DNA of 64,000 nucleotides, taken from contig NZ_JASCRY010000001.1 in the NCBI RefSeq assembly GCF_030010375.1, positions 186,001 through 250,000 on the forward strand, read 5' to 3'. Every line of letters begins with the position of its first letter. The first letter of the stretch is position 1. The stretch comes from Flavobacterium yafengii. GTDB taxonomy: Bacteria; Bacteroidota; Bacteroidia; Flavobacteriales; Flavobacteriaceae. Shown piece after piece: positions 9,613 to 18,199 of the stretch. The notes beneath the pieces were generated by a model. It did not search any database, had not been told where the DNA came from, and saw nothing but the letters and a program-made list of their open reading frames with translations. A program made the position numbers and the translations under genes.

Positions 9613-9807
9613 ATGGATATTCAATCCGAGAAATTAGAATTGATAAAAATGTTGTTAGAAACTGACGACAAGACTATAATCGAGACTATCAAAAACATTT
9701 TCAAAGCACAAAAAAAAGATGTCTGGAAAGAATTATCTCCTGAACAACAAGAAGAAATTGATCTTGAAATTCTAGAGGCAAATCGAGGAGACCAAGTTGA
9801 TTTATAA
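9613..9807 (+). CDS. Small acidic protein resembling a putative addiction-module antitoxin component
   Basis: 64 residues, acidic and predicted helical. The pattern LELIKMLLETDDKTIIETIKNIFK followed by WKELSPEQQEEIDLEILEANRGD (quoted in parts) resembles the small antitoxin-like proteins that in Bacteroidetes often precede a RelE/ParE-type toxin. The usual C-terminal tail after the ANRG segment is almost absent here, and no toxin gene follows. It sits between mvaD and the mevalonate kinase gene with short gaps on both sides. It could be an orphan remnant of a toxin-antitoxin pair. The family call is from memory of pattern and is tentative. Confidence 0.55.
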   Translation: MDIQSEKLELIKMLLETDDKTIIETIKNIFKAQKKDVWKELSPEQQEEIDLEILEANRGDQVDL

Positions 9808-9864
9808 AAACTATTTGTTACAACATATAATTATCAAGCTTAAATTGTTAATTTACACCCCAAT

Positions 9865-10803
9865 ATGAAAGGACCTTTATTTTATTCAAAAATATTACTC
9901 TTTGGAGAATACGGAATCATTCGTGACTCAAAAGGGCTTTCAATTCCATACAATTTTTATAATGGTGCGCTTAAAAGAGATGAAAATCCATCTGAAGAAG
10001 CCATCAAATCTAATGGTCACTTGAGACGTTTTGTAACTTATTTAGAAACTTTGCAAAACGAACAATCTGACTTAGTTACTTTTGACCTGACTGCATTGAA
10101 AAACGATGTTGAAACTGGAATGTATTTTGATTCCAGTATTCCTCAAGGCTATGGCGTAGGCAGCAGTGGCGCGCTTGTAGCGGCTATTTATGATAAATAT
10201 GCACAAAATAAAATCACTGTTCTGGAAAATCTGACCCGTGAAAAATTATTGCAGTTAAAAAATATATTTTCTCAAATGGAGAGTTTTTTCCACGGAAAAA
10301 GTTCTGGCTTAGATCCTTTGAACAGTTATTTAAGCATCCCGATTCTGATTAATTCTAAAGACAATATTGAAGCAACCGGAATTCCTACTCAAAGTTTTGA
10401 CGGAAAAGGCGCAGTGTTTTTATTAGATTCAGGAATTGTAGGTGAAACTGCTCCGATGGTGAATATTTTCATGGAAAGTCTGAAAGACAAAGGTTTCCGT
10501 GCGATGTTGAAAAATCAATTTGTAAAATACACGGATGCTTGTGTGGAAAATTTCCTTGGCGGAGACATGAAATCATTGTTCATGAACACCAAGAAATTAT
10601 CAAAAGTAGTTTTGAATAACTTCAAACCAATGATTCCGGAACAATTTCACGGAATTTGGCAACAAGGAATTGACAGCAATGATTATTATTTAAAATTATG
10701 TGGTTCTGGCGGTGGCGGTTATATCTTAGGTTTCACCGAAGATTTAGAAAAAGCCAAAGCGTCTTTGAAAGATTACAAACTAGAAGTAGTCTATCAGTTT
10801 TAA
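9865..10803 (+). CDS. Mevalonate kinase (GHMP kinase family)
   Basis: 312 residues. N-terminal SKILLFGEYGIIRDSKGL matches the substrate-binding start of GHMP kinases. SSIPQGYGVGSSGALVAA is the ATP-binding P-loop-like motif, with the catalytic region around GKSSGLDPLNS. KLCGSGGGGYILGF is the third GHMP motif. It most likely phosphorylates mevalonate to mevalonate-5-phosphate. Phosphomevalonate kinase activity is a less likely alternative. It lies downstream of mvaD on the same strand, separated by the small antitoxin-like gene. A terminator hairpin follows at about 10,924. Confidence 0.88.
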   Translation: MKGPLFYSKILLFGEYGIIRDSKGLSIPYNFYNGALKRDENPSEEAIKSNGHLRRFVTYLETLQNEQSDLVTFDLTALKNDVETGMYFDSSIPQGYGVGSSGALVAAIYDKYAQNKITVLENLTREKLLQLKNIFSQMESFFHGKSSGLDPLNSYLSIPILINSKDNIEATGIPTQSFDGKGAVFLLDSGIVGETAPMVNIFMESLKDKGFRAMLKNQFVKYTDACVENFLGGDMKSLFMNTKKLSKVVLNNFKPMIPEQFHGIWQQGIDSNDYYLKLCGSGGGGYILGFTEDLEKAKASLKDYKLEVVYQF

Positions 10804-11158
10804 AAATTTCCAACTACTACAAATTTAAGCTGACAGCACAATTTTGTGTAATAAATAGTATTCAGTTGGCATCCTATAGATATATATTCCATTTTTTTGG
10901 AAAACAACTAATTTCAAATTAGAAAAACACGAATTTACTGGGTCAAATAACCTTGTAACATTCGTGTTTTTTTATGCTTCCGTGGCAATGCGTTTATTGA
11001 AAAATAATATGTTTTTTGGCAAAACCTTAAAAACAAAAATTAAATTATTCAATACAAATAAATTTGAAATAAATTTAAACCAAATCTTACATTTCAATAA
11101 AAACAGCTTATCTTTAAGCATCTGATTTTTTTTGCCCCACTACCTACAAAAAAACTAT
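10804..11158 (+). other. Intergenic region with terminator and imperfect -7 element
   Basis: No gene is seen in this 355-base gap. It holds the terminator at 10924-10974. An imperfect -7 element, TATCTTTA at 11109-11116, may serve the histidine kinase gene. The stretch 11025-11100 is very AT rich without a recognisable motif. Confidence 0.5.
10924..10974 (+). terminator. Hairpin terminator after mevalonate kinase
   Basis: The arms AAAACACGAAT and ATTCGTGTTTT form an 11-bp stem with a 25-base loop and run into a T tract. The long loop makes it less certain than the others. Confidence 0.6.
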
Positions 11159-12592
11159 ATGACTGAAAATAAAATTCTTGAAAATTTTAAGCGAAGTAAT
11201 ATTTTCATTCCTCTGATTATAATAATTATATCTTGCTCTTCGTTGATTATCATCAACTACCTGACCATTAAAATCTTGTCGGCATCCAGAGCGTATGTAA
11301 ATGGAGAATCTCATTATTCTAAAGGACAAAAAGATGCAACACGCCACCTCATCACTTATTTATTTACTAATGACACCACTCAATGGAAACTATTCCACGA
11401 AGAATTGAGTGTTCCTATAGGAGATAAAACTGCACGAATTGGCTTAGTTAACAATAGCGATATTGAAATAATCAAAGATGGATTTAGAGCTGGTCGAAAT
11501 GACGAGAGAGATCTTGATGATATAATTTGGTTATTTAAACATTTTCACTCCGTTCCTTTTTTAGCAAAAGCGATCAATGAATGGGAAAAAGGAGATCAAT
11601 TAATTGACCAATTGGCATTGATTGGAAATGAAGTCCATAAAAAAATAAGTGCCAATACTTTAAGCCCAGACGAAAAAGAAAAAATTTTGCAACAGATAAA
11701 TAGCATTACCTATAAACTAACTATAAATGAGCGTAATTTCTCTGATTCACTAGGAGAAGGCACTCGCTTAATTAAAACCTATCTTCTTTTTACCAATATC
11801 TTTTTTACGTTAATAATCATTGGAAGTGTCAGTATTTATTACTCCGTAATGATTAACAAGCTCAGACGCTCGAAACAAGAAACAGAAGATAAAAACAGAA
11901 ATTTAATACTAGCCAATAAAGAACTTGATAAGTTTGTATACAGCGCTTCTCATGATCTAAGGTCGCCCATCTCTTCCTTGAAAGGATTAATAGAAATTAT
12001 AAAATTAGAAGATGATTTGGATGAAATTAGAGATTATTTAGACTTAATGCATCAAAGTCTTGATAAGCAAGATCAATTTATAAGAGAGATAATCGATTAC
12101 TCCAGAAATAAAAGAAAAAAAGTAACTGCTGCTTCTGTTAGTCTAAATGAAATTATAGATGAAATTATTTCTCAACATTTTTATATCAAAGGAACCAATG
12201 AAATTGCCATCAAAAAAGACTTATCCGTTGATGAAGTCCAAAGTGATGGTTTGCGATTAAAGATTATCTTAAATAACTTACTATCAAATGCTATCAAATA
12301 TTCTGACGAGAAAAAAGAGAAACGTTATATTTCTATTAAAACGTATACCAAAGGGGAATTTTACAAAATAGAAATTGAAGATAATGGCATTGGAATTAAT
12401 AAAGAATACCAAGTCAAAATTTTCGAAATGTTTTTTGTAACCAATAACAATAAGAAAGGTTCTGGTTTAGGTCTTTACTTAGTAAAAGAAGCTGTTGAAA
12501 ATCTTAAAGGAAACATAACCGTAGATTCAAAAATGAATATAGGAAGTAAATTTATAGTAACGATACCTATACAACATGAGTGCCAATTATAA
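11159..12592 (+). CDS. Membrane sensor histidine kinase
   Basis: 477 residues from ATG 11159 (MTENKILENF). An earlier in-frame TTG at 11132 exists but is less likely. Two transmembrane segments (about residues 15-38 and 207-232) flank a periplasmic helical sensor region of about 170 residues with no recognised fold. The HisKA motif SASHDLRSPISSLKG carries the phospho-accepting His (~265). The ATPase domain shows NLLSNAIKYS (N box), EDNGIGI (G1) and GSGLGLYLVKEA (G2). The gene overlaps by 17 bases a response-regulator gene that is broken by frameshifts, so this kinase may have lost its cognate partner. Confidence 0.9.
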   Translation: MTENKILENFKRSNIFIPLIIIIISCSSLIIINYLTIKILSASRAYVNGESHYSKGQKDATRHLITYLFTNDTTQWKLFHEELSVPIGDKTARIGLVNNSDIEIIKDGFRAGRNDERDLDDIIWLFKHFHSVPFLAKAINEWEKGDQLIDQLALIGNEVHKKISANTLSPDEKEKILQQINSITYKLTINERNFSDSLGEGTRLIKTYLLFTNIFFTLIIIGSVSIYYSVMINKLRRSKQETEDKNRNLILANKELDKFVYSASHDLRSPISSLKGLIEIIKLEDDLDEIRDYLDLMHQSLDKQDQFIREIIDYSRNKRKKVTAASVSLNEIIDEIISQHFYIKGTNEIAIKKDLSVDEVQSDGLRLKIILNNLLSNAIKYSDEKKEKRYISIKTYTKGEFYKIEIEDNGIGINKEYQVKIFEMFFVTNNNKKGSGLGLYLVKEAVENLKGNITVDSKMNIGSKFIVTIPIQHECQL

Positions 12593-12977
12593 AGTTTTGA
12601 TAATTGACGGCAATGTAATTGATCAAATTGTCACGAAACAATTACTAAGGAAACACTGGGTGTAACTGAAATAAGCACTGCAAATAATGGCGAAGAAGCA
12701 ATTCAATGGCTTACTAATTACAGAATCAGTCTGAAGAATCGCTACTTATTCTGTTAGACATTAAAATGCCCGAAATGGATGGATTCGAATTCCTTTTAGC
12801 ATATGAAATGCTCTCCGGAGAATTGAAAAAGGAAACTCAAATTTTCATGCTTTCCTCCACATTAGACCCAAACGATATTACACGTGCAAAAAGAATAAAT
12901 ACGTCAAAACTCTTTTGAGTAAACCTTTACCAATTAAAAAATTTGGCGAAATGATTTATCCTCATTGTTCCCTATAA
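12576..12977 (+). pseudogene. Frameshifted CheY-like response regulator
   Basis: Translation from ATG 12576 gives SANYKVLIIDGNVIDQIV and stops at 12663. Homology continues in successive frames: KETLGVTEISTANNGEEAIQ from 12647, then LLILLDIKMPEMDGFEFLL with the phospho-accepting Asp from 12736, then VKTLLSKPLPIKKFGEM with the conserved Lys-Pro up to a stop at 12977. Each step is a -1 shift, so three single-base losses restore the net frame. The start overlaps the upstream kinase gene, as expected for a former kinase-regulator pair. The acidic pocket is also changed (IDGN where DD is usual). Base-calling error at these sites is a possible alternative. Confidence 0.82.
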
Positions 12978-13196
12978 TAATGCAATTGATTTTGAATCAA
13001 ATGAAATTAGATTTATCTCCAATAGAATTATCCAAAATAAGGGTAGTATTTCCCAATATCCTCTTAAAAGAATTCCCGTTTATGAGTTTTTGTAAAGAAA
13101 TCAAGTTGATTTTAAAAACAAAAACCTAAATTTGAAAATGAATAGGCAAGTTTGCTATAACAATTTAAAAACTTGACAAAAAACTACTAATAAACA

Positions 13197-14153
13197 ATGT
13201 TAAGCAGGCAACATAAGCTTTTAGTGATGAAAATTGTCAGTTTATTCTCTGTAGTAAGAGGATATAACATTCCAATAATAATTTTGGCGCAATACCTTTC
13301 CGCTATATTTATTTTGGCTCCAGAAAAAAGAGCGTTGGACATTCTGCTCGATTTCAATTTATTTATTCTGGTTTTTGCTTCTTCGCTAACAATTGCTTCT
13401 GGGTATATTATCAACAATTTTTATGACAGTCGAAAAGATTTAATCAATCGTCCTAATAAGTCGATGCTGGATCGATTAGTGAGTCAAAAAACAAAACTGA
13501 GCGTCTATTTTACGATCAATTTTATTGTGGCTTTAATGGCTATGTTTGTTTCCTGGCGGGTACTTTTATTTTTTTCAGGATATATCTTTTTCATCTGGTT
13601 TTATTCCCATAAAATAAAAAAATACCCAATAATAGGAAACCTGACTGCTGCATTACTGGCTGTTTTACCTTTTTTTGCCATACTATTGTATTTTTATACT
13701 CGGATTCCATATGAAGAGATTGAAAATTACAAAAGACAATTAGGCGTGATTTTTTCTCATGCTGTTTTTTTATTTTTGTTACTATTTATTCGGGAAATGA
13801 TTAAAGATTTAGAAAATCTAAAAGGTGACTTAGCCAATGATTATAAAACGATTCCTATAGTTTACGGTGAAGAGATATCAAAAAAAATCATTACTGTTTT
13901 AACAATTCTAACTATTTTTCCAGTGTACGCTTTAATCGATATTTACGATGTGGGTTACATGGATGTTTATTTTTATTCTTGTCTGATTATCCTGATTTTT
14001 TTCTTGGTTTACTTGTGGAAATCAAATGCTAAGCCACAGTTTTTGATGCTTCATAACACCTTAAAATTCCTTATTGTAGCTGGTGTTTTTTGCATTGTAT
14101 TGATTAATCCGAGTGTTTTATGGCACGGAAAAAGATTGTTGATGGCGGTTTAG
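13197..14153 (+). CDS. UbiA family prenyltransferase (geranylgeranylglycerol-phosphate geranylgeranyltransferase-like)
   Basis: 318 residues with about eight transmembrane helices. The first Asp-rich motif is NNFYDSRKDLINRP and the second is DLENLKGDLANDYKTIP, both needed to bind Mg and prenyl diphosphate in the UbiA family. A second ATG at 13227 (MKIVSLFSVVRGYNIP) is also possible. Proteins of this type in Flavobacteriaceae are often annotated as geranylgeranylglycerol-phosphate geranylgeranyltransferases, but the acceptor here is unknown. Placement near mvaD and mevalonate kinase suggests it uses the isoprenoid products of that pathway. The intervening kinase and broken regulator look like later insertions, which is an inference. 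Confidence 0.85.
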   Translation: MLSRQHKLLVMKIVSLFSVVRGYNIPIIILAQYLSAIFILAPEKRALDILLDFNLFILVFASSLTIASGYIINNFYDSRKDLINRPNKSMLDRLVSQKTKLSVYFTINFIVALMAMFVSWRVLLFFSGYIFFIWFYSHKIKKYPIIGNLTAALLAVLPFFAILLYFYTRIPYEEIENYKRQLGVIFSHAVFLFLLLFIREMIKDLENLKGDLANDYKTIPIVYGEEISKKIITVLTILTIFPVYALIDIYDVGYMDVYFYSCLIILIFFLVYLWKSNAKPQFLMLHNTLKFLIVAGVFCIVLINPSVLWHGKRLLMAV

Positions 14154-14225
14154 ATTATTTCTGCTTTGGAATTATAAAAGGTTAAAATCAATTTTCTCAA
14201 AAATTCCCAAATACCTCTATTTGGT

Positions 14226-14303
14226 TAGCCCCGATTACAACGGCATCCTTTTTCTTTTTTCTTTAAAAAGAAAAAGATAGAGTGGAAAGCGGGAAATAGC
14301 TCC
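14226..14303 (+). repeat. Structured intergenic repeat, subfamily 1, copy A
   Basis: Shares with copies at 42136 and 47292 the order: TAGCCC, GAT, GGCATCCTTTT, a variable hairpin, AAAAGATA, AGxG, AGC, GGAA, AGCTCC. Here the central stem is CTTTTTCTTTTT/AAAAAGAAAAAG. It lies between the UbiA gene and the pseudouridine synthase gene and contains no open frame. Confidence 0.85.
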
Positions 14304-14384
14304 AAAAAACGAAACTAAAACGAAACTAAAACGTATTAATTAGCTTATTAACTAGATAGTTAGCGTTTTTATAATTGGCTGTTA

Positions 14385-14415
14385 TTGATTGTCAACTATA
14401 TAAATAGTATCTTTG
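14385..14415 (+). promoter_or_regulatory. Promoter of the pseudouridine synthase gene
   Basis: A TTG at 14385-14387 and TATCTTTG at 14408-14415 are separated by 20 bases. This is the Bacteroidetes -33/-7 arrangement. The -7 element lies 19 bases before the start codon. Confidence 0.75.
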
Positions 14416-14434
14416 CACAAATTATTGGAATATT

Positions 14435-15343
14435 ATGAATAACAAGGAAGGCAATAATAAGAAAAGTGGTCCTAGAGCAGCTAGCTCAAGACCAAGTTCG
14501 AATAAGCCAAAACCTGCCATGCAGAAGCGCGCTCAAGGGCCGAAAAAAGTTAAAGTAAATACTAAAGTTGCCGATATCGCTACTGATAAAGTAGAGAAAA
14601 AACCAAATCAAGCACCAAAGAGACCGAAAGTAAAAGACGAAATTCGTTTGAATAAATACATCGCTAATTCTGGTGCGTGCTCGCGTCGTGATGCTGATAT
14701 TTATATTCAATCCGGGACTGTAAAAGTAAACGGAATTCCTGTTACCGAAATGGGATACATGGTAAAACCAGGAGATGTTGTGAATTTTGACGGTGCCACT
14801 TTGACTCCGGAGAAAAAAGTATACATTTTACTGAACAAACCTAAAAACTTTACAACTGCCATGGACGAAGGTCAGGAGTATCGTAATGTATTGGAACTAG
14901 TAAAAGGTTCTACGACTGCAAAAATTGGCGCAGTAGGAAGAATGGACAAGAATACAACTGGTTTGTTATTGTTCACGAATGACACGGATATGATTCGTAA
15001 ATTTACGTTACCTAGTCAAAAATCATCTAAAATTTACCAAGTTTCATTAGATAAAAACTTAAAATTTGAGGATTTAGAAAAAATAAACAAAGGGTTGACT
15101 CTTGACGGACACCGCGTTTTTGTGGAAGATGTAAGTTACATTGACGGAGAAGCTAAAAGTGAAATTGGTCTACAATTAAGATCATCTAACGTAAAAGTGG
15201 TTCGTAATATTTTTGAACACTTTAGTTATGATGTATTGCGTATTGACAGAGTTTCTTTTGCCGGTTTGACCAAAAAGAATTTACCAAGAGGAAACTGGAG
15301 ATTACTTACCGAACAAGAAATTATCAATTTGAAGAACGTTTAA
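14435..15343 (+). CDS. 16S/23S rRNA pseudouridine synthase, RsuA/RluB/RluF family
   Basis: 302 residues. A basic, low-complexity N-terminal tail of about 65 residues (rich in Lys, Pro, Ser and Asn) is followed by an S4 RNA-binding domain (RLNKYIANSGACSRRDADIYI). The catalytic domain has GRMDKNTTGLLLFTND, where the Asp is the catalytic residue. The family isomerises specific uridines in rRNA. Which position is modified (RsuA, RluB or RluF type) cannot be decided. The extended disordered N-terminus is common for this protein in Flavobacteriaceae. It has its own promoter and terminator. Confidence 0.92.
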   Translation: MNNKEGNNKKSGPRAASSRPSSNKPKPAMQKRAQGPKKVKVNTKVADIATDKVEKKPNQAPKRPKVKDEIRLNKYIANSGACSRRDADIYIQSGTVKVNGIPVTEMGYMVKPGDVVNFDGATLTPEKKVYILLNKPKNFTTAMDEGQEYRNVLELVKGSTTAKIGAVGRMDKNTTGLLLFTNDTDMIRKFTLPSQKSSKIYQVSLDKNLKFEDLEKINKGLTLDGHRVFVEDVSYIDGEAKSEIGLQLRSSNVKVVRNIFEHFSYDVLRIDRVSFAGLTKKNLPRGNWRLLTEQEIINLKNV

Positions 15344-15367
15344 TATTTCTTTGAAATTATAAAAATG

Positions 15368-15401
15368 AAATCCCTTTCGCATAGCGAAATGGGATTTTTT
15401 T
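15368..15401 (+). terminator. Terminator after the pseudouridine synthase gene
   Basis: The arms AAATCCC and GGGATTT, extended by TTTCGC/GCGAAA around an ATA loop with one extra T, are followed by a T tract. Confidence 0.85.
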
Positions 15402-15427
15402 AATTAAAAATTCAATCCTAAATAAGT

Positions 15428-15790
15428 ATGACACCAGAAAAATTACAATCAATTGCTTTTAAATGGTTTGAAACTTTCAATAATAAAGAATTAGAAAAAC
15501 TATTGTCTTTGTATGACGAAGATGCCGTGCATTTTAGTCCAAAACTAAAAATGTACAAACCAGAAAGTAACGGTTTTGTTACCGGCAAAGAAGCTTTACG
15601 AGAGTGGTGGAAAGATGCTTTTGAGCGTTTACCATCTTTAAATTATAAAGTAAAATCACTTACTGCCAATGGCGACCGCGTTTTTATGGAATACACAAGA
15701 ACAGTTACTGGCGAAGAAGATTTGCTGGTGGCGGAAGTATTGGACATTAGAGAAGACAAAATAATTGCTTCCCGAGTGTATCACGGATAA
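15428..15790 (+). CDS. SnoaL-like / NTF2-superfamily protein
   Basis: 120 residues, no signal peptide. The pattern FKWFETFNNKELEKLLSLYDEDAVHFSP and the later VTGKEALREWW are typical of SnoaL-like polyketide-cyclase or ketosteroid-isomerase-like folds in the NTF2 superfamily. Members are small cone-shaped barrels with varied or no enzymatic activity, so no reaction is assigned. The gene stands alone between two terminators. The length is normal for the fold. Confidence 0.8.
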   Translation: MTPEKLQSIAFKWFETFNNKELEKLLSLYDEDAVHFSPKLKMYKPESNGFVTGKEALREWWKDAFERLPSLNYKVKSLTANGDRVFMEYTRTVTGEEDLLVAEVLDIREDKIIASRVYHG

Positions 15791-15811
15791 GACCTTTTTA
15801 GAAGAGCAACA

Positions 15812-15851
15812 AAAAACCCTACAACAAATTATTTATGTTGTAGGGTTTTTA
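15812..15851. terminator. Bidirectional terminator between SnoaL-like and M3 peptidase genes
   Basis: A 14-bp stem, AAAAACCCTACAAC/GTTGTAGGGTTTTT, lies between two convergent genes. A and T runs on both sides allow it to stop transcription in either direction. Confidence 0.88.
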
Positions 15852-15870
15852 GTTTTAAAAGAAAATGGAC

Positions 15871-18018
15871 TTATCCTTTTACTTTTTTAAGTGGTTCTGC
15901 TTTTTTGTCCAGACCACGTTTTCTCAACAGCGGCTCGATACTTGGTTCGGCACCTCGGAAACGTTTGTACAACACCATCGGATCTTCGGTCCCTCCTTTT
16001 TCTAAAACATTCTCACGGAATAATTTGGCTTTTTCAGGATTGAATAAAGTAGTTGTCTTGAATGCTTCAAAAGCATCCGTATCTAAAACCCCTGACCAGA
16101 TGTAGCTGTAATATCCGGAAGAATATCCTCCAGAGAATATATGACTGAAATACGTACTACGGTATCTTGGAATGATCGATTGAATTAAACCAATTTTTGT
16201 CATTGCTGCTTTTTCGAAAGCGTTTGCATCAACGGTAATGTCTTTGGTTTGAGAATGGTATTCTAAATCTAATAAAGAAGCCGCAAGATATTCCGTTGTT
16301 GTAAAACCTTGATCAAAAGTGCCAGCTTTCTTCAATTTATTCACTAAAGTTTCTGGTATTACTTCGCCAGTTTTATAATGCTTAGCATACATTTTCAAAA
16401 CCTCTGGTTCAGCCGCCCAATTCTCCATAATTTGAGAAGGAAGTTCCACAAAATCTCTTGGAACACTTGTTCCCGCTAAACTTTTGTACGTCACATTCGA
16501 CAATAAACCATGTAAAGAATGTCCAAATTCATGGAAGAAAGTCGTCACTTCATCAAAAGTCAAAAGTGCCGGAGCATTTGCTGATGGTTTTGTAAAATTA
16601 CAAACGATAGAAACTACTGGAGCAACACGTTTCCCATCAACCGTTTTCTGACTTCTGTATGAAGTCATCCATGCACCGCCACGTTTCGATTCACGCGGAT
16701 GAAAATCCATATATAAAACACCCAGATGAGTACCATCTTTTTCTGTTACTTCCCAAACAGTTGCGTCTTGATGGTATTTTGGAACATTAGTCAACTCTTT
16801 GAATTGTATTCCGTATAGTTTTTCAGTTACCTGAAAAACACCCTTTCTAACATTCTCTAAACTGAAATACGGTTTTAATTCTTCTTCGTCTAAATCAAAA
16901 CGCTCTTTCCTGATTTTCTCTGTGTAATATCTCCAATCATATGGCTGTACCGCGCCTTTCACTCCTTCTTTATCCATCATTTTCTGAATATCTGCGGCTT
17001 CCGTTTTAGCTATTTCCAAAGCTGGTTTCCACAAATCATTCAGCAGCTTGTTTACATTTTCCGGTGTTTTAGCCATCGATTCTTCCAACACATAATTAGA
17101 ATGCGATTTATAGCCTAACAATCGTGCTTTTTGTCCACGAAGATTTGCTAACTCAACTGCATTCTTCTTATTATCAAATTCATCGTCATGGTTGCCTCTG
17201 GTTTGGTACGCATTCCAAATTTGCTTGCGCAATTCTCGATTCGCACTGTATTGCAAAAACGGCATTACACTGGAATTAGAAAGCGTAAAAACCCATTTTC
17301 CTTCTTTACCTTTTGCTTTAGCATCAACAGCGGCAGCATCAATTAATCCTTGTGGCAATCCGGCTAAATCTTTTTTGGCATTAATAACCAACTCATATTT
17401 ATTGGTCTCTGCCAAAATATTCTGTCCGTACTTTAAGCTGGTAATCGAAAGTGCTCCGTTTATTTTCCGTAATATTTCTTTGTCTGCATTCGATAAATTG
17501 GCTCCACTTCGAACGAAATCTTTATAGGCATTATCTAAAATTTTAGCTTGCTCTAAATTAACACCCAACGTTTCTTTTTTGTCCCAAAGCGTTTTTACTC
17601 TTGCGAATAATTTTTCGTTCAGGTAAATATTATCTCTATGAGCGGAAAGATTTGGTGCTATTTCTTTGGCAATATTCTGAATCTCTTTATTGGTATTCGC
17701 CGAATTCAAATTAGAAAAAACCGTATTCACATTTGCCAATAATTCTCCTGCATTTTCCATAGCAAGAATCGTATTCTCAAAAGTGGCCGGTTGTGTATTA
17801 TTTGCAATAGCGTTAATTTCAGCTTGATGTTTACTGATCCCTTCTAAAATAGCGGGTTTAAAATGTTCATTTTTAATTTTGTCGAAAGGCGGCACATTAA
17901 AAGGCGTGTCGTAAGCTTTAAAAAATGGATTCATAGTCGTGTTTTCTTTTTTCTCTTGGGCTTCAATTGTTAGCATATTTCCGATGACCAACAAAATGAA
18001 AAAGGATTTTTTTCTCAT
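15871..18018 (-). CDS. M3 family peptidase, peptidyl-dipeptidase Dcp-like, exported
   Basis: 715 residues. A short N-terminal signal peptide (MRKKSFFILLVIGNMLTIEA) points to the periplasm. The zinc motif HEFGH lies near residue 495 in the context TTFFHEFGHSLHGLL, with the third ligand Glu in the downstream helix, as in the M3A family. C-terminal MVLYKRFRGAEPSIEPLLRKRGL (quoted in part as FRGAEPSIEPLLRKRGL) is typical of Dcp. These enzymes remove C-terminal dipeptides from peptides. The gene converges with the SnoaL-like gene. An upstream DUF885 peptidase gene is divergent. Confidence 0.92.
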   Translation of the reverse strand: MRKKSFFILLVIGNMLTIEAQEKKENTTMNPFFKAYDTPFNVPPFDKIKNEHFKPAILEGISKHQAEINAIANNTQPATFENTILAMENAGELLANVNTVFSNLNSANTNKEIQNIAKEIAPNLSAHRDNIYLNEKLFARVKTLWDKKETLGVNLEQAKILDNAYKDFVRSGANLSNADKEILRKINGALSITSLKYGQNILAETNKYELVINAKKDLAGLPQGLIDAAAVDAKAKGKEGKWVFTLSNSSVMPFLQYSANRELRKQIWNAYQTRGNHDDEFDNKKNAVELANLRGQKARLLGYKSHSNYVLEESMAKTPENVNKLLNDLWKPALEIAKTEAADIQKMMDKEGVKGAVQPYDWRYYTEKIRKERFDLDEEELKPYFSLENVRKGVFQVTEKLYGIQFKELTNVPKYHQDATVWEVTEKDGTHLGVLYMDFHPRESKRGGAWMTSYRSQKTVDGKRVAPVVSIVCNFTKPSANAPALLTFDEVTTFFHEFGHSLHGLLSNVTYKSLAGTSVPRDFVELPSQIMENWAAEPEVLKMYAKHYKTGEVIPETLVNKLKKAGTFDQGFTTTEYLAASLLDLEYHSQTKDITVDANAFEKAAMTKIGLIQSIIPRYRSTYFSHIFSGGYSSGYYSYIWSGVLDTDAFEAFKTTTLFNPEKAKLFRENVLEKGGTEDPMVLYKRFRGAEPSIEPLLRKRGLDKKAEPLKKVKG

Positions 18019-18199
18019 TTACGTGTAAATTATTAGAACAGTAAATTTAGAGGAAATCTATTTAAAATAAGCACTCCAATGACGCGTTAACTAAATTTTA
18101 TGAGAAAGAAAAACCGCTTTTTTAAACATATAAATACTGTTATATTATAAATCGAAAAAAAATGAATAAATTAGCTAAATCTATTATCAAACATTCATT

